From: Phaffia rhodozyma
Taxonomy: Eukaryota; Basidiomycota; Tremellomycetes; Cystofilobasidiales; Mrakiaceae
Direction of reading: 5' to 3'
Assembly (NCBI GenBank): GCA_014706385.1
Contig: JACGZH010000007.1
Span: 131,501 to 195,500 of the forward strand
Length of the DNA stretch: 64,000 nt
Below the pieces are notes generated by a model that worked only from the letters and a program-made list of their open reading frames with translations, did not search any database and had not been told where the DNA came from. This document shows positions 44,603-56,000 of the stretch, in pieces. Numbering within the stretch: position 1 is the stretch's first letter; every line of letters starts with the position of its first letter. The position numbers and the translations under genes are program-made.

Positions 44603-46134
44603 CTAAAGGACTGACTCGTAAACGACACTAAAGTCTTTTTGTCCTTTGTCCTTTACCTTCGCTTCCGGTAGATCTCCCTCTTCCACCACGTTCTCATACA
44701 ACATCGCCGCTGAATATCCCAACGGCATAGGTGACCCCCTAGAGGTTCCTACGTTGAGCGCCAATTTGAGGTCAGCGAGTAACCCAGAGGTTGTATGCCT
44801 CCCAATGGGGGTGTAGCCGTTAGAACCAGGTTGATGACTGAGTGACACAGTCGGATCCGGGTTGTTGTGGGCAGACGACCAAGATTGGGCAGATGATCGG
44901 TTGAGGATCGAGGCGAGAAGGGTGGGGCAAAGGGATAGTCTGCTGCCCAAGAGCATACCTTTAGAGTACGATTGTGTTGTAAATTACATACATATGAGAC
45001 AAATGTTGCAATTGATAGACTGAGGGTCGAAGAAAAGAAAACATGGAAACGGACCTTCAGATAGAGCAATCTGGTTAAGCGCTAGAATCGAGCTGTAGAC
45101 GAATGTTTGCATTTGATACTATCAGCTTGTCTAATACTGAGTTCTCTTGCGTTTTCTGTACATGTGAAGATATATGATGAGAGACCGACTTGTTGACGAT
45201 CTGAACACTCAATCCAGCCTGTTGTAAGATCCAAATGCGATGACACGTAGCCGTTTTCAGTAAGTAACCATTCAGAATTCTAAGAAAGTTGCATAGGTAT
45301 TACTCACACCAGAAGGACCACAATGAGTAGCGCTAGAACCTATATAGTTCAAAAAAGGAACGGCCGCGTCGAAATCTCGTTTGGTACCACCGACGAGAAA
45401 GTTGATCTTGCCTGAAGGGATAGCTCCTTTACCTGATATTCATGTTGCGGAGGTATAAACAAAATAAAATAAAGACGAGCAAGGAGGAAACAAGATTGTA
45501 GTTTTAGCAGGAAATAGCAGGGGAAAGACAGAACGATAGAGAAGCTACCTTCCAAAAAGACAGCATCCACCACACCGGTCCGTCCTCCCGTCCAGCTTCC
45601 TACCTGTTTGGCCACGCTCTGGGCAACATCGATGTCATATGTTGTGTGGTCGACCAACAATGTGTCCATGCCTTGCGGCAGATTCTCTGACGGAGGGAAC
45701 GTCGTGTCTTTCAGTCCGACCAAAAGTGAGGAAGGCGGCTGAAGGTAGACCGATTGAACGATTTTAGAGGACGAGTTTGGAAGTCGGGTATGGATGACCG
45801 ACGCAAGAGGAGCCATTCTAGAACGATAGAACCGGGAGCGTCATTTCATCAGACCTGTCTATTTCCACGTACTCCAGATTGACAAATAGATAGCTCACTC
45901 TGCGCCACTCCCGACTCGCTTGACCTTCTCTCTCAGAGGCTCCTTGAGCTCGTGCATAAACAGTCCAAAATTTGCATCGTTTGGTTCGCAAACAATGAAA
46001 GAGCCATTAGCATGTTTGGACGACTCGAGAGCGGATCCAGCCAGGAGATTATGAGCAAGAAGCCGGCCAGAAGAGCCGAGACCGATGAAACCTAAGGAAG
46101 CCGAACGGGAGAGCAAGCGAGCAGTCGAGTGCAT
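44603..46134 (-). CDS. Divergent 3-hydroxyisobutyrate-dehydrogenase-like protein, probably not a canonical enzyme
   Basis: Beta-hydroxyacid dehydrogenase fold. The start MHSTARLLSRSASLGFIGLG combines a short presequence with the NAD-binding strand, but the loop is GLGSSGR instead of GLGxMG. Later exons: MDTLLVDHTTYDIDVAQSVA; VVDAVFLEGKGAIPSGKINF with LVGGTK; YIGSSATHCGPSG; AGLSVQIVN. Acceptors at 45220s and 45090s then give NSILALNQIALSEG and MLLGSRLSL. RSSAQSWSSAHNNP, SGLLADLKLAL and KDFSVVYESVL end the protein. Typical enzymes have DAPVSGG (here DAVFLEG), GxGxxxKxxxN (here GAGLSVQIVNN, with Gln for the catalytic Lys) and KDLxLA (here ADLKLA). The overall family assignment is strong from order, spacing and the WSS motif. 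Loss of three active-site elements suggests altered or lost catalysis. Confidence 0.8.
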
Positions 46135-46403
46135 TCTGTTCAAAGGATGGTAGTGACGATGATGATGATGTCGTTGGGTGTCCAAGAAAGATGAAAAAGA
46201 GAGATGATTACGCAAGACTCTCGATGTTGGACCAGCCAAAGGAGGGGAACAAGAAATTGACGCACAATATCCGGATATGCCGGAGCCGAAGTTCTTATGA
46301 GAGCCGAGTTGATACAAAGAATCTGACTATCATCGAATTTTTACAGAATATCGTATCTCCATCCATCCCTCACATCTTAGTATCTCTGTCTAGACCTCGT
46401 TCT

Positions 46404-49400
46404 GATGTGTGGTAAACGGCCTGCCGAGAGAGAACAGTTCCATGAAGATGGTAACGAGTCACCTGCCTATGTCCCAGGGACACCAATGCTTGAGCAGCTC
46501 AACACGACATTTGACTATGAGGAAGAACACAGATTAAGAGATGCACGTCGGCTATCCATCCCTCTCTCGATGGTTTTCTAGTCTCATTGTGAACTAACGG
46601 AAAGCTTCCTTCTTGTTTCTCTTTGTTCCTATGTTGGTCTCTGAAACACAACCAAACTGGTCTCTGACGAATCTTCAGGCCGACTCTCACTATCTTGCTC
46701 ATCAAATCCGAACTGGTCCCGTCAGCCCATCGACAACTCATTCGGAGTTGAAACATGCAGCCCCTCCTCTCTCACCCGCTCTTGGAGTCGACGAGCTTGA
46801 CTTGGAGGAAGAGGTGGATGAACTAGATTTTGAAAGCAAGCATGACAGACACAAAAAGAACGAGAAGGCAAGCCTTGCAGATTCCAAGCAAACTGGGAAT
46901 ACCAACGACGTTTTGATCAGTGATGGGTTGACATCCGAGCTCGAGGCTCTTTAGTGAGTTTCTCATATTATCCCTCTGTATCCAGATTCAAAGCGTTTCA
47001 GAATTCAGATCAAGAATGGAACGTGTTACATAAACTAATCCGTTCAAACTCTTCTCAGCAAATCATTCCAGAAGTGTCTAAACCTTCGAGACAAGTACAT
47101 GGCGCTCTCCTATCAGAGAATTGGCGACAACCCTCGGGATTTCGACTCCGATTTTAGAGGATTTACTGACGAGACGATGCAAGTAAGTTTGATGTGTTCC
47201 GTGTCCAGGTTGTCCCACGTTCACCTCGTGTGATAAGCTGCTTATCTGACGTTGAACTTTCCCGACTTCCCAGTATTCTGATGCATCCTCTCTCAAGCCA
47301 GCCGGCGCACATCTCGCGAAACTTGTTCCCTCATCCTCGACAGACAGAAAGCCCTGGAACATATATCCCTCTCCGCCGCCTCCTCATTGGAGGTGGAAGC
47401 CGTCTGATAATGATCCGGACAACCACTTTCTGGATAGGGACGAGAAGTTTGATGCTAAAGATGTCCCGATTCCTGGATCTGATCAGTCGAAGGGCTGGGA
47501 GTTGGGAGACGATGGAGTATACAGAGTCTTTGAGAGCGATGGTTCGTTCATTTCTCGCCAGATTTTGAGGTGTCCTGCACCTCTTTTTGTATCAAACTAT
47601 GTAATCTCTCTCATCTCATTGACCTGCACCTTCTTTCACCATGATAAATCACTCGTATACGTCTAATTCTGTCTTAGACCCAGAGAAGAAATCCATCACA
47701 GAACTTCCCTCTCTACGAGAATACTTTATCGATCTGGAATCTAGTAGGTTATTTTTTAAAACCGACATATCGCTCATTTCAATCACTTCAGATTCTGATG
47801 CTATACGTGGTTTCGCTATTTCACAGTCTTGCGAGTTTGCTCGGACGGTCCGGCTAAGTCGTTCGCCTTCCGAAGGCTGAAGTATCTTGGATCCAAGTGG
47901 AACCTCTACACTCTTCTTAATGAATACCAAGAACTTGCTGATATGAAGCGAGTCCCTCATCGAGATTTCTACAACGTCCGAAAAGTATGTCCTGTGGTTT
48001 TCTTGCATCCTGTACCTCAATTGAGAATTAACTAATCATGTAATGTGCTCTTTCTTTTACAAAACGTGACGTCTCTTTCAATTGATAGGTTGATACCCAT
48101 ATTCATCACTCAGCCAGTATGAATCAGAAGCATCTTCTCCGATTCATCAAGAGCAAGATGAAGCACTCGCCGGATGAGATTGTCTGCGTGCGGGATGGAG
48201 TCGAGCTCACACTTAGCCAGGTGTTTGAAAGTTTGGGTTTCACCGCGTACGATTTGAGTATCGACACGATGGACATGCATGCCCATGGAGACTACCACCG
48301 GTTCGTCCTTTTTCTTTTCCTTTCAAGTCTAGAAATGCAGAAACTAGCAGGCCGCGCTCATATGTTACCTGTTTGGGGATCAGATTCGATAAATTCAACT
48401 TGAAGTACAACCCGACCGGCTCCTCCCGCCTCCGGGAGATCTTCCTGAAGACTGACAACTACATTGAAGGGCGGTATTTAGCAGAGCTCACTCAAGGTAC
48501 GCACTCGAAATAATATTCTTGGCAAGATTCTGGGTTCGTTGGCTAACGGCGCTGTCCGATATATATATATATTTATATATTTATATAGAGTTGATGAGCG
48601 ATTTAGAACAGAGCAAGTATCAGGTAAGCTTTTCCTAAGTTTGGTTGTTGAGTTCGCATACGAAGTCTAGTTCAACGTCTTTTCGTTATCATTAAATATG
48701 TCTTTGATGTCTTCTCAGAACGTCGAATGGCGGATTTCTATTTACGCTAGGTCTGTCGCATCAAAGAAGACGATTACTCGATCAGTTGATTAGTGGACTC
48801 ATGAATTTTACTTTTGACATACCTCATTTAGGAATGTCAATGAATGGGACAAGCTTGCAAAATGGGTCGTCAAGAACAAGCTCCTGTCGCACAATGTTCG
48901 ATGGCTCATTCAGGTCCCACGGTTGTATGACATATACAAGGCTGGCGGGCTGATCGAAAATTTCCAGGATATCGTCAAGAGTACGTCTGTCGGTCATCAC
49001 TCGAGAGTATTTCCTGTCCACGTCGACACTTTTTTCCTGACCGTCGCTTCGAAATGATAGATCTATTCCAACCATTGTTCGAGGTCACCCAGGACCCCAG
49101 CTCTCACCCTGAGCTTCATATCTTCCTTCAGCGAGTCATTGGATTCGATAGTGTGGATGATGAGTCAAAGGCTGAGCGAAGGACTTACAAAAAGTTCCCT
49201 AACGCGAAGGGGTGGAACATCAAGGACAGCCCGCCCTACAACTACTGGTGAATATGGCTTTGATCGTCCGGTTTGTTCGAGTTTAACCCTTACAGAATGG
49301 GTCACTGATGTGCTTGTATGCTTGCGTTGGGTACCTCGTGGTTACAGGCTATACTACATGTTTATCAACATGGCTAGCTTGAATGCCTACAGAAGAGAGA

Positions 49401-50827
49401 GAGGGTTCAGTAAGTTAAACTTATGTTTTTTCTTTTTCTTTTTTTTAATTAACTTCATCGACTGACTGAGAGTCTTTTAATACCAGACACCTTCGTTCTT
49501 CGACCTCACAGTGGAGAGGCAGGTGATACCGACCATCTCTCTTCCGCTTTCCTTACTTCCCACTCTATTTCTCACGGTATCTTGCTTCGAAAGTATGTCT
49601 TTTCACCCAGGAACAAGTGAAACTGAGCCAATTGACTTATAGTCTTGTCTCTTCCTCCTATACATAGAGTACCGGTCATGCAATACTTGTTCTACCTCAG
49701 ACAAATCGGGCTGGCTATGTCTCCGCTGAGCAACAACGCATTGTTCTTGACTTATGACCGAAATCCGTACGTTCTATTGGTTATGGGGTTTTCCCCCCTT
49801 AAATCATGTTCAACGACTGACGTATTTAGTACTTCGTCTATCCAACAGGATTACCGACTTCTTCCGATTGGGAATGAACGTTTCATTGTCTACGGACGAT
49901 CCTCTTCAGGTGAGCTTGCTATCTACTGTTGTTCACTGGATATCTAGTTGTTAGCAAATGGACTCATGAGCCGTTTATCATGATGGGGTTTCCCGTTTGA
50001 AGTTCCACTTCACTAAGGAACCTTTGCTCGAGGAGTATTCTTGCGCCGCTCAAATCTACAAGCTTTCACCCGCAGGTACGTCACTTGGTCTCTGACTGTT
50101 GATGAAAAGCGCGTTGACTTATGAATCGAATTCCGCGCATTTCTACCCTGTCAATCATGTAGATATGTGCGAGCTTGCTCGGAACTCTGTTCTCCAGTCT
50201 GGATGGGACATGGAAGTCAAGCGACACTGGATCGGAAACAAATGGTTTTACCCCGGTGTCGAAGGAAACGATATCAACAAGACTAATGTTCCAAACACTC
50301 GGTTAGAATACCGGCATTCCACCCTGCTAGAAGAACTGTACGTTGTATGTTTTGGAGTATCATTGAGGAGCATCAAACTCACTTTCGGAACTCCTTGTGT
50401 ATTCGGGTGCTTGGGTCGATAGAGCGTTGATTGGAAGGTTCGACAAACAAGAGGCCGAAGTTTCTGTCCCAAAGCCGATTTCAGACCAGGTCCAGAATGA
50501 CTCTAAGCGACCTACCTTGCCTACCAAAGACAGTGACCTCGTACGTATCCGGTCTTCATTGGTTCTAAATGCCTTCGATTTTCTTTTTGACGTTGCTTAT
50601 GATACACTTCTCAGGGCGCTGCCGCCATGGCCCACGCCGAGGTCGGTCCCATTCCCTCAGCTACAGGGGTCTCATCCCCGGCCTATCATCCTGCTCGGGA
50701 ACATCCCATTTCACCTGAGACGTCCAAGGTCAGCCTGCCCAACATGCCAGTCCCTCAGATAGGTTTGGGTGGGGTCAGTCTGCTTAGCGAGCGAGCAACC
50801 CAAAAAGGTCCCTCGCAGAGACTTTAG
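46404..50827 (+). CDS. AMD1: AMP deaminase
   Basis: Zinc enzyme deaminating AMP to IMP. Exon 1 (ATG 46404, [20 protein letters not shown]) is followed by a variable acidic N-terminus ([15 protein letters not shown]). The family core begins [20 protein letters not shown]. It continues [52 protein letters not shown] (two zinc-ligand His), [18 protein letters not shown] and [20 protein letters not shown]. Then come [24 protein letters not shown] and [20 protein letters not shown]. The catalytic stretch [20 protein letters not shown], with [15 protein letters not shown], has the metal/catalytic Asp pair. [14 protein letters not shown] and WYPG-like [18 protein letters not shown] close the domain. 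A Ser/Pro-rich tail ends [10 protein letters not shown]. At least 15 exons, about 900 residues, as usual for fungal AMD1. Confidence 0.94.
48562..48588. repeat. TA-rich microsatellite in an AMP deaminase intron
   Basis: A run of TA dinucleotides with ATTTATATATTTATATA variation lies just before an exon start. It is intronic and has no coding effect. Confidence 0.8.
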
Positions 50828-51135
50828 ACGACAGATCTTTCTTTTTGGCGTCTTGTTTGTACAAAGGGGCTTTAAACGCGTTCTTTGTTCGTACGGTACC
50901 AACAATTCGTTCTTTCTGAGCACTGTTATTAATGAATTTACAGAAGGAATCGTAGGCCAAAGTAAAGAATTAGAATCGTGCGACCAAAGGTGATCAAAAA
51001 ATCAGACAGGACGAACAGTTGACTATATGCGGCCAGACTTTCACTCGTCTTTTATATCTGTGTCTGCTAACCTTCCACTCAACTGCCATCTACTCATTCT
51101 TCGTGCTCTAGACCTCATCTTATCTCGCAGCTTCT
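50828..51135. other. Intergenic region after AMP deaminase
   Basis: 3' flank of AMP deaminase and short promoter of the next plus-strand gene. No feature is recognised. Confidence 0.5.
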
Positions 51136-52362
51136 ATGTCGTTTAGCCCATCCCCTAAAAGTCACCCCCTGTCCCCTCAACATCATGTCAAACCTTCGGA
51201 TCTTGTCGTCACAAACGATGACGACAAGCAACACACATCGGCTTTCCCGATTGATCCTGTCACCTCTTCTCTTCCTCCTTCTCATTTTGGTCTTTCCCCT
51301 TCAGACGATGATGATGTTCCAGGAGGGAGAAACGACAAGCTTCAGAAAGAAAACAAAGTCGAGTCGAACCATGTCGAGGGTTCATCCCTTCCACCTGAGA
51401 AGACTCTGACACTTGAGGACTGTTCACACGAAGAAGCAGAAGCAGAAGATGTAACAGAAAAGAAGAGAGAACTGGGAGGATGGAGCGGGGAACTAGAAGT
51501 AAAGGTATGTCTGACAATGCCTTTGGTCAGAGACATCGGGTGATATGTCGTTGAGATATGCAGAACGACTTACATGCTTACGATTTGCTTCATATGCGGC
51601 AAATGTGTGATCTCTCCGATGCGGATATGCATAGGCAGAACCTCTCGATATTGACGGTTTGGTAAGAGCGCCTGTCAACCAATTTGAGAATGACTATCAG
51701 GACTTTCAGGAAGGTCATACCTCTTCTTCTTTTTATTTTCTCTTCCTTGTCGTGGGATATCGTGACTGGTTCTCATGGTCTCTTCTTTCTTTCTTTTTGC
51801 TTCTGCTATGATTGATTCTAGACATGACGTCAGGTAGAACCCGCGCACGAAGCTTTTCTTAATCAACTTACTCTGAAAAGCCGTTGTCAGACTCTAGCTG
51901 ATAAGCTTCCATTTTGATCTGTGTCTTTAAGAACTTTGCCTTCTCGTCCTCGAATACGAACGTGAGACAAAGCTTTCTCTCTACGAAGTTATAGATCGTC
52001 GGCCTTCATCGCTGATATTTTCTTGGTTGGCAGTCTGGTCAAAGGAGTATAACAGACGATTGATTCGAGAGCGAGAGGAGAAAATCGCTCTAAAGACTAC
52101 ACATATCAGAGCAAAAGAACAGAAGCAGGGTTTGCCGTCTTGACTTCCTTCCATCGTTTTTACGATTGCACTTGATCAACCACTGAAACCCCTTCTACTT
52201 TCTTTCTGCCTTGACTGCGTGCGACTTACGATGGCTCATCATTACATAGAGAAATCTAGGCTTTCCTTACTCGAATTCATGAACCAGGTCCGAAGCGCGA
52301 TGTCCGCTTTAGTAGAAGCTATCCCACAGAGCCCTGAAGTCCACCTTGACACGGAAAATTGA
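51136..52362 (+). CDS. Protein of unknown function with charged helical C-terminus
   Basis: I do not recognise this protein. Exon 1 encodes MSFSPSPKSHPLSPQHHVKP and an acidic region rich in Asp/Glu (SHEEAEAEDVTEKKRELGGW), ending ELEVK before GTATGT. The exon at about 51634 gives AEPLDIDGL. Further parts are VEPAHEAFLNQLTLKSRCQT with LADKLPF (about 51833-51914) and ETKLSLYEVIDRRPSSLIFS with WLAVWSKEYNRRLIREREEK (about 51967-52130). The last exon (52248) is joined in phase and gives KSRLSLLEFMNQVRSAMSAL and a TGA at 52360-52362. The second half is helical and highly charged, suggesting a coiled coil and a binding role. Some middle exon boundaries are uncertain. No catalytic motif is seen. Confidence 0.55.
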
Positions 52363-53020
52363 TTATCATATGCGCTTATCTTTCTCAAGTGATCTCTATT
52401 CCTTGTGTTCGAGTACTTCCAGCTTCCGCCTTTTAGCAGAAGTGAGAAATATTTGAAGGGCATCCTGCATGGTTGAATAGGGGAAATTACCTATTTATTG
52501 AATACATTATCAACCAGATTGGTTAGGAAATGGAAACGACCCACTACTATAATACACTATGATCAAGGGGATGATGAGGTAAGGATGATGAATGAAAAAG
52601 CAAGGAAAACAAAATAAAAAAAGGAAATATAATCCGAATCCAAATAAAAAAACGTTGGATACTTCAGGTTGAAAGAAACAGATGACAAAAGGAAACAAGA
52701 AAGAAAGACAAAGAAGGTATATATAGGGAAAAGGGAAAACAATTCATGAACGATGTGAGCAAACAGATCTACGTCTATGGAGATTGAGAAAAGATAGTGT
52801 AGAAGAGGGAGGAAGATGCGAAGCCCATGTCTTGAGGAAGTTAAGTGGTGGTGAACATCCCAAAAGGCGTGCAAAGACAACCGTAAAGACATGTTGTGCA
52901 TGGGTTGAAACAAGTAAGAATTCCTGAAAGGCAAGAAGATGAATATAGTGAAAGAACAGGTAGAAAAATATGCTGGAGAATAGCTTATGTCTGCGGTGGA
53001 CCAGCCGACGACGAGGCGGA
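52363..53020. other. Convergent intergenic region, A-rich
   Basis: 3' flanks of the unknown helical-protein gene (+) and the PP4R1-like gene (-). A-rich stretches lie at about 52580-52740. No gene is supported. Confidence 0.5.
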
Positions 53021-56000
53021 TTATGGTTTTGACCCAGACGTATTGATGGACACATAGTCCCCAGGTCCATCAATGAATGTAGGAGAGACCGATCGCAAAC
53101 GCAAGCGTGGAAGCTGATCAATCAGCGGTTCTGGTACAGGAGAAAAATAAGATCCGACGATGTGTGAAGACGGTTTCGGAGCCGGTTGACCTACCAACGG
53201 TATCGATAAGTCCGCCTCTGGAGGTGAAGAGATCGGATCGCCAGAAGCTGGCTCGGCTGTAAGCGGATTATGATTCGATGATTGTTCAAAGCTGATGGCC
53301 TGAACAGAATCTAGGGGAGGCACATTTTCTAGTTGTAGAGCGGTTTCTGATGACTCAAGGACAGCTGGTAAATCAAGGTCTGGCGACACAGACGTTCCAG
53401 GGTCAACGGTTCGGAGGGAACTCTTTGAGGAAGATGCTTGAGCTGAAGCCGGTCGATTTGGTATCACGGAGGCTACGGTTGAAGGTTGTCGAAGAGGGGG
53501 ACTGTTTCGAAAGACGGTCGCCATGATTTCTCTTATATCAAATGATTCGTCGTTCCGAAGGGACTCAGCAACATCAAGAAGTTCAGGAGGAGCCTCCGAA
53601 AGTACAGGGCACATTCCATCTGATGCAACGAAAGAAAAATGAGAACGGAAAGCGAGGAAATCACCGTCAGACTCGTTGTCACTACACTCTGAACGAGAAG
53701 AAAGAGCATATAGATCTTCGTGAAGTGGTTGAAAAACGAACCTGCTTCGGTAAATCTTGCCACAAGCTTGGCTAATGAAAGACGAACGTCGACAACCCGA
53801 TCTCCTTTGGCGAGAACAAGGAAGGAGAATACACGAGCGCGGAGAAGGTTGATGTCAAACTTCTGGTCCAGAAAGCGAGAAACACACCGGAGACAGGTCA
53901 ACCGCTGTCGATAAGCAGGGTTTTTAATCATTGAGAACAGCACATCATCCAGAGCCTTCAAGGTGTCTGCGCTGTCCAGCTCCCGAGAAACTTTATAGAG
54001 TGACGGAACCTAAAATAATCAAAATGTAGGGTCATTAGTTTGAATCACGTCTTTTCCTATCCAAAACAAAGAGAAGTCTATGTATGCGCTTACCACTTGC
54101 ATAGCTGCCTCTCTCACAGCCGCCACCTGGTCGATCAAGCCTTCTCGAAGTAAAGAAACGACTAAGTAGGACCCTTGCGAAGCCCTAACCATAGAATCCG
54201 ACATGCTTGGCAAAAACGACATCAATCGTTCTCGTACACGCCAGTTTCCTAATCGACCTTGGACTAAGAGCTCGCCGATCTTGCGAATGAGCGGCCATGA
54301 GGTCTCTCGATCCAGTGCTGCGAGAAACTCGTGCAAGTTTTCCCAAAGTCGCTCCCGAACTTCTGGTACATCGTCCAGACAACGATAAAAGAAGGGAACA
54401 AGATCCACAGATGTGATCTCATTACCTAAAATCTGGGCCATGTCGTGAAGGGAAGCCGCCAGGCTTCGCCTGACTTGGACTTGCTTATTCTTAGTTAGCT
54501 TGAGATAGAAGTCTCGAATCATAGGCCAGCCTATAACCCCAACACTGAGAACAACGGCAGGAAACTAGATCACAGATAAATAGATGGATAGAGTGGTTAG
54601 CTTTTGTGAACGTTACACAGAAGACAGTGCCAAATAGGGAAGATATTTACGTTGAACGAGCAAACTATAGGTCGATAATCGCGATCCTCATCATATCCTA
54701 ACATACCCTCGCCGCCCGAGAATAGGCTTAACGTCTTTGGCATACTGGATTGGGTGTCATCATCGTCCGTTGGAGGACCTAGGAAATGAGCGATGAGCTC
54801 CTCGGGAACGTTCTCCTTTTGCTCACAGAAAGCATGGATAAGCTCTCCAAGAATTTCCAGTGCAGTGTTCTGAATTTCTTTGATCTCGTCGTTGAAGAAA
54901 GCGTTCGCAAGTTCGGTACAGTGGCTGCGTCGATATGCAGGTGGAACAAGATGCTTGGCCAATGCAGGAAGAGCGAGGCAAGCGGCTTGACGGACATGAG
55001 GACTCTCATCAGCTGCGAAAAAGTTGAATAGAGGCAACTGGACAAGAATAGACCCAAAGACCGAAGATGTTAGAAATATTCAGTCAACCGCAAAACTGCT
55101 ATGAGAAGAATAAGTGTCTAATCACCATATACTCAGTGGCAACCTCTGAAGAAACCACTTTCAGTAATTCTCCCATCGCAAGTGCCGCTTCTCTTCGAAC
55201 CGAGAAAGATTCATCATTCTGTACCCTCAGAACCTCTGCAACGAAAGAATTATAGATTTCATTCTCTCCTTCAAGTACTCCGCACTGGACGACCGTCGCG
55301 ATAAGGTTCATCGAGAGAAGTCTACCATGGGAAGCCTCAATGGCCATCTCATCCAAGTACCGAGTGTCGGACGCATCAGCCTCGATACCCTGCTCGGTGT
55401 AGAGCTCCTCTTCAGACAATGATCTGTGGTTCTCCGGAGGCGCACTGGGTGAATCAAACCTGGTGTTGGGGTGGAGATAGTTGTACGTTTCACGAGACAT
55501 CGGCGACTCAATTCCTGGAGACATTGCACTTTCGCCTAGCGCATTCTCCTCCAAGTCGGACTCAGTACTGTCCGCATTGGACGGAACTGCCTCTAATGAC
55601 GCTGGGGAACCAGCTATCAAATCGTCAGAGTTATAGTTCCAAACGTGGTCGTATGTGGGAAAGTAATCCGTCTCAGGAATAGGTTGACGTGAATCTCCGT
55701 CTTCCTGAACGTCTGAATTTAGCTCTGCGGATGACCCAGTGTTATCCTTTTCTGACCAGTGATGACTGTGGTGTTGGCTTTGATGAGAATCTTCATCAGG
55801 ATAGTAGTCGTAGTCCCCGTCATACGGTGACTGCGTTTCGTCCAACCGAGACATTCCGATGACAATTGCCTGGACCAACTCGTTCTCGATAATACTCTTC
55901 TCCTCCTGGCTAAGTTCCTGGGCCTTATGAATATGAAGTCCAGTCTGGGCATAGCACGTCTTCTCTTCACCTATAGTGATATGTCTTTCTGGCCAGGGGT

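Noticed and set aside
53542..53914. Two overlapping plus-strand open frames
   Set aside because: They are antisense to the HEAT-repeat exons of the PP4R1-like gene, which have clear protein-family support on the minus strand.
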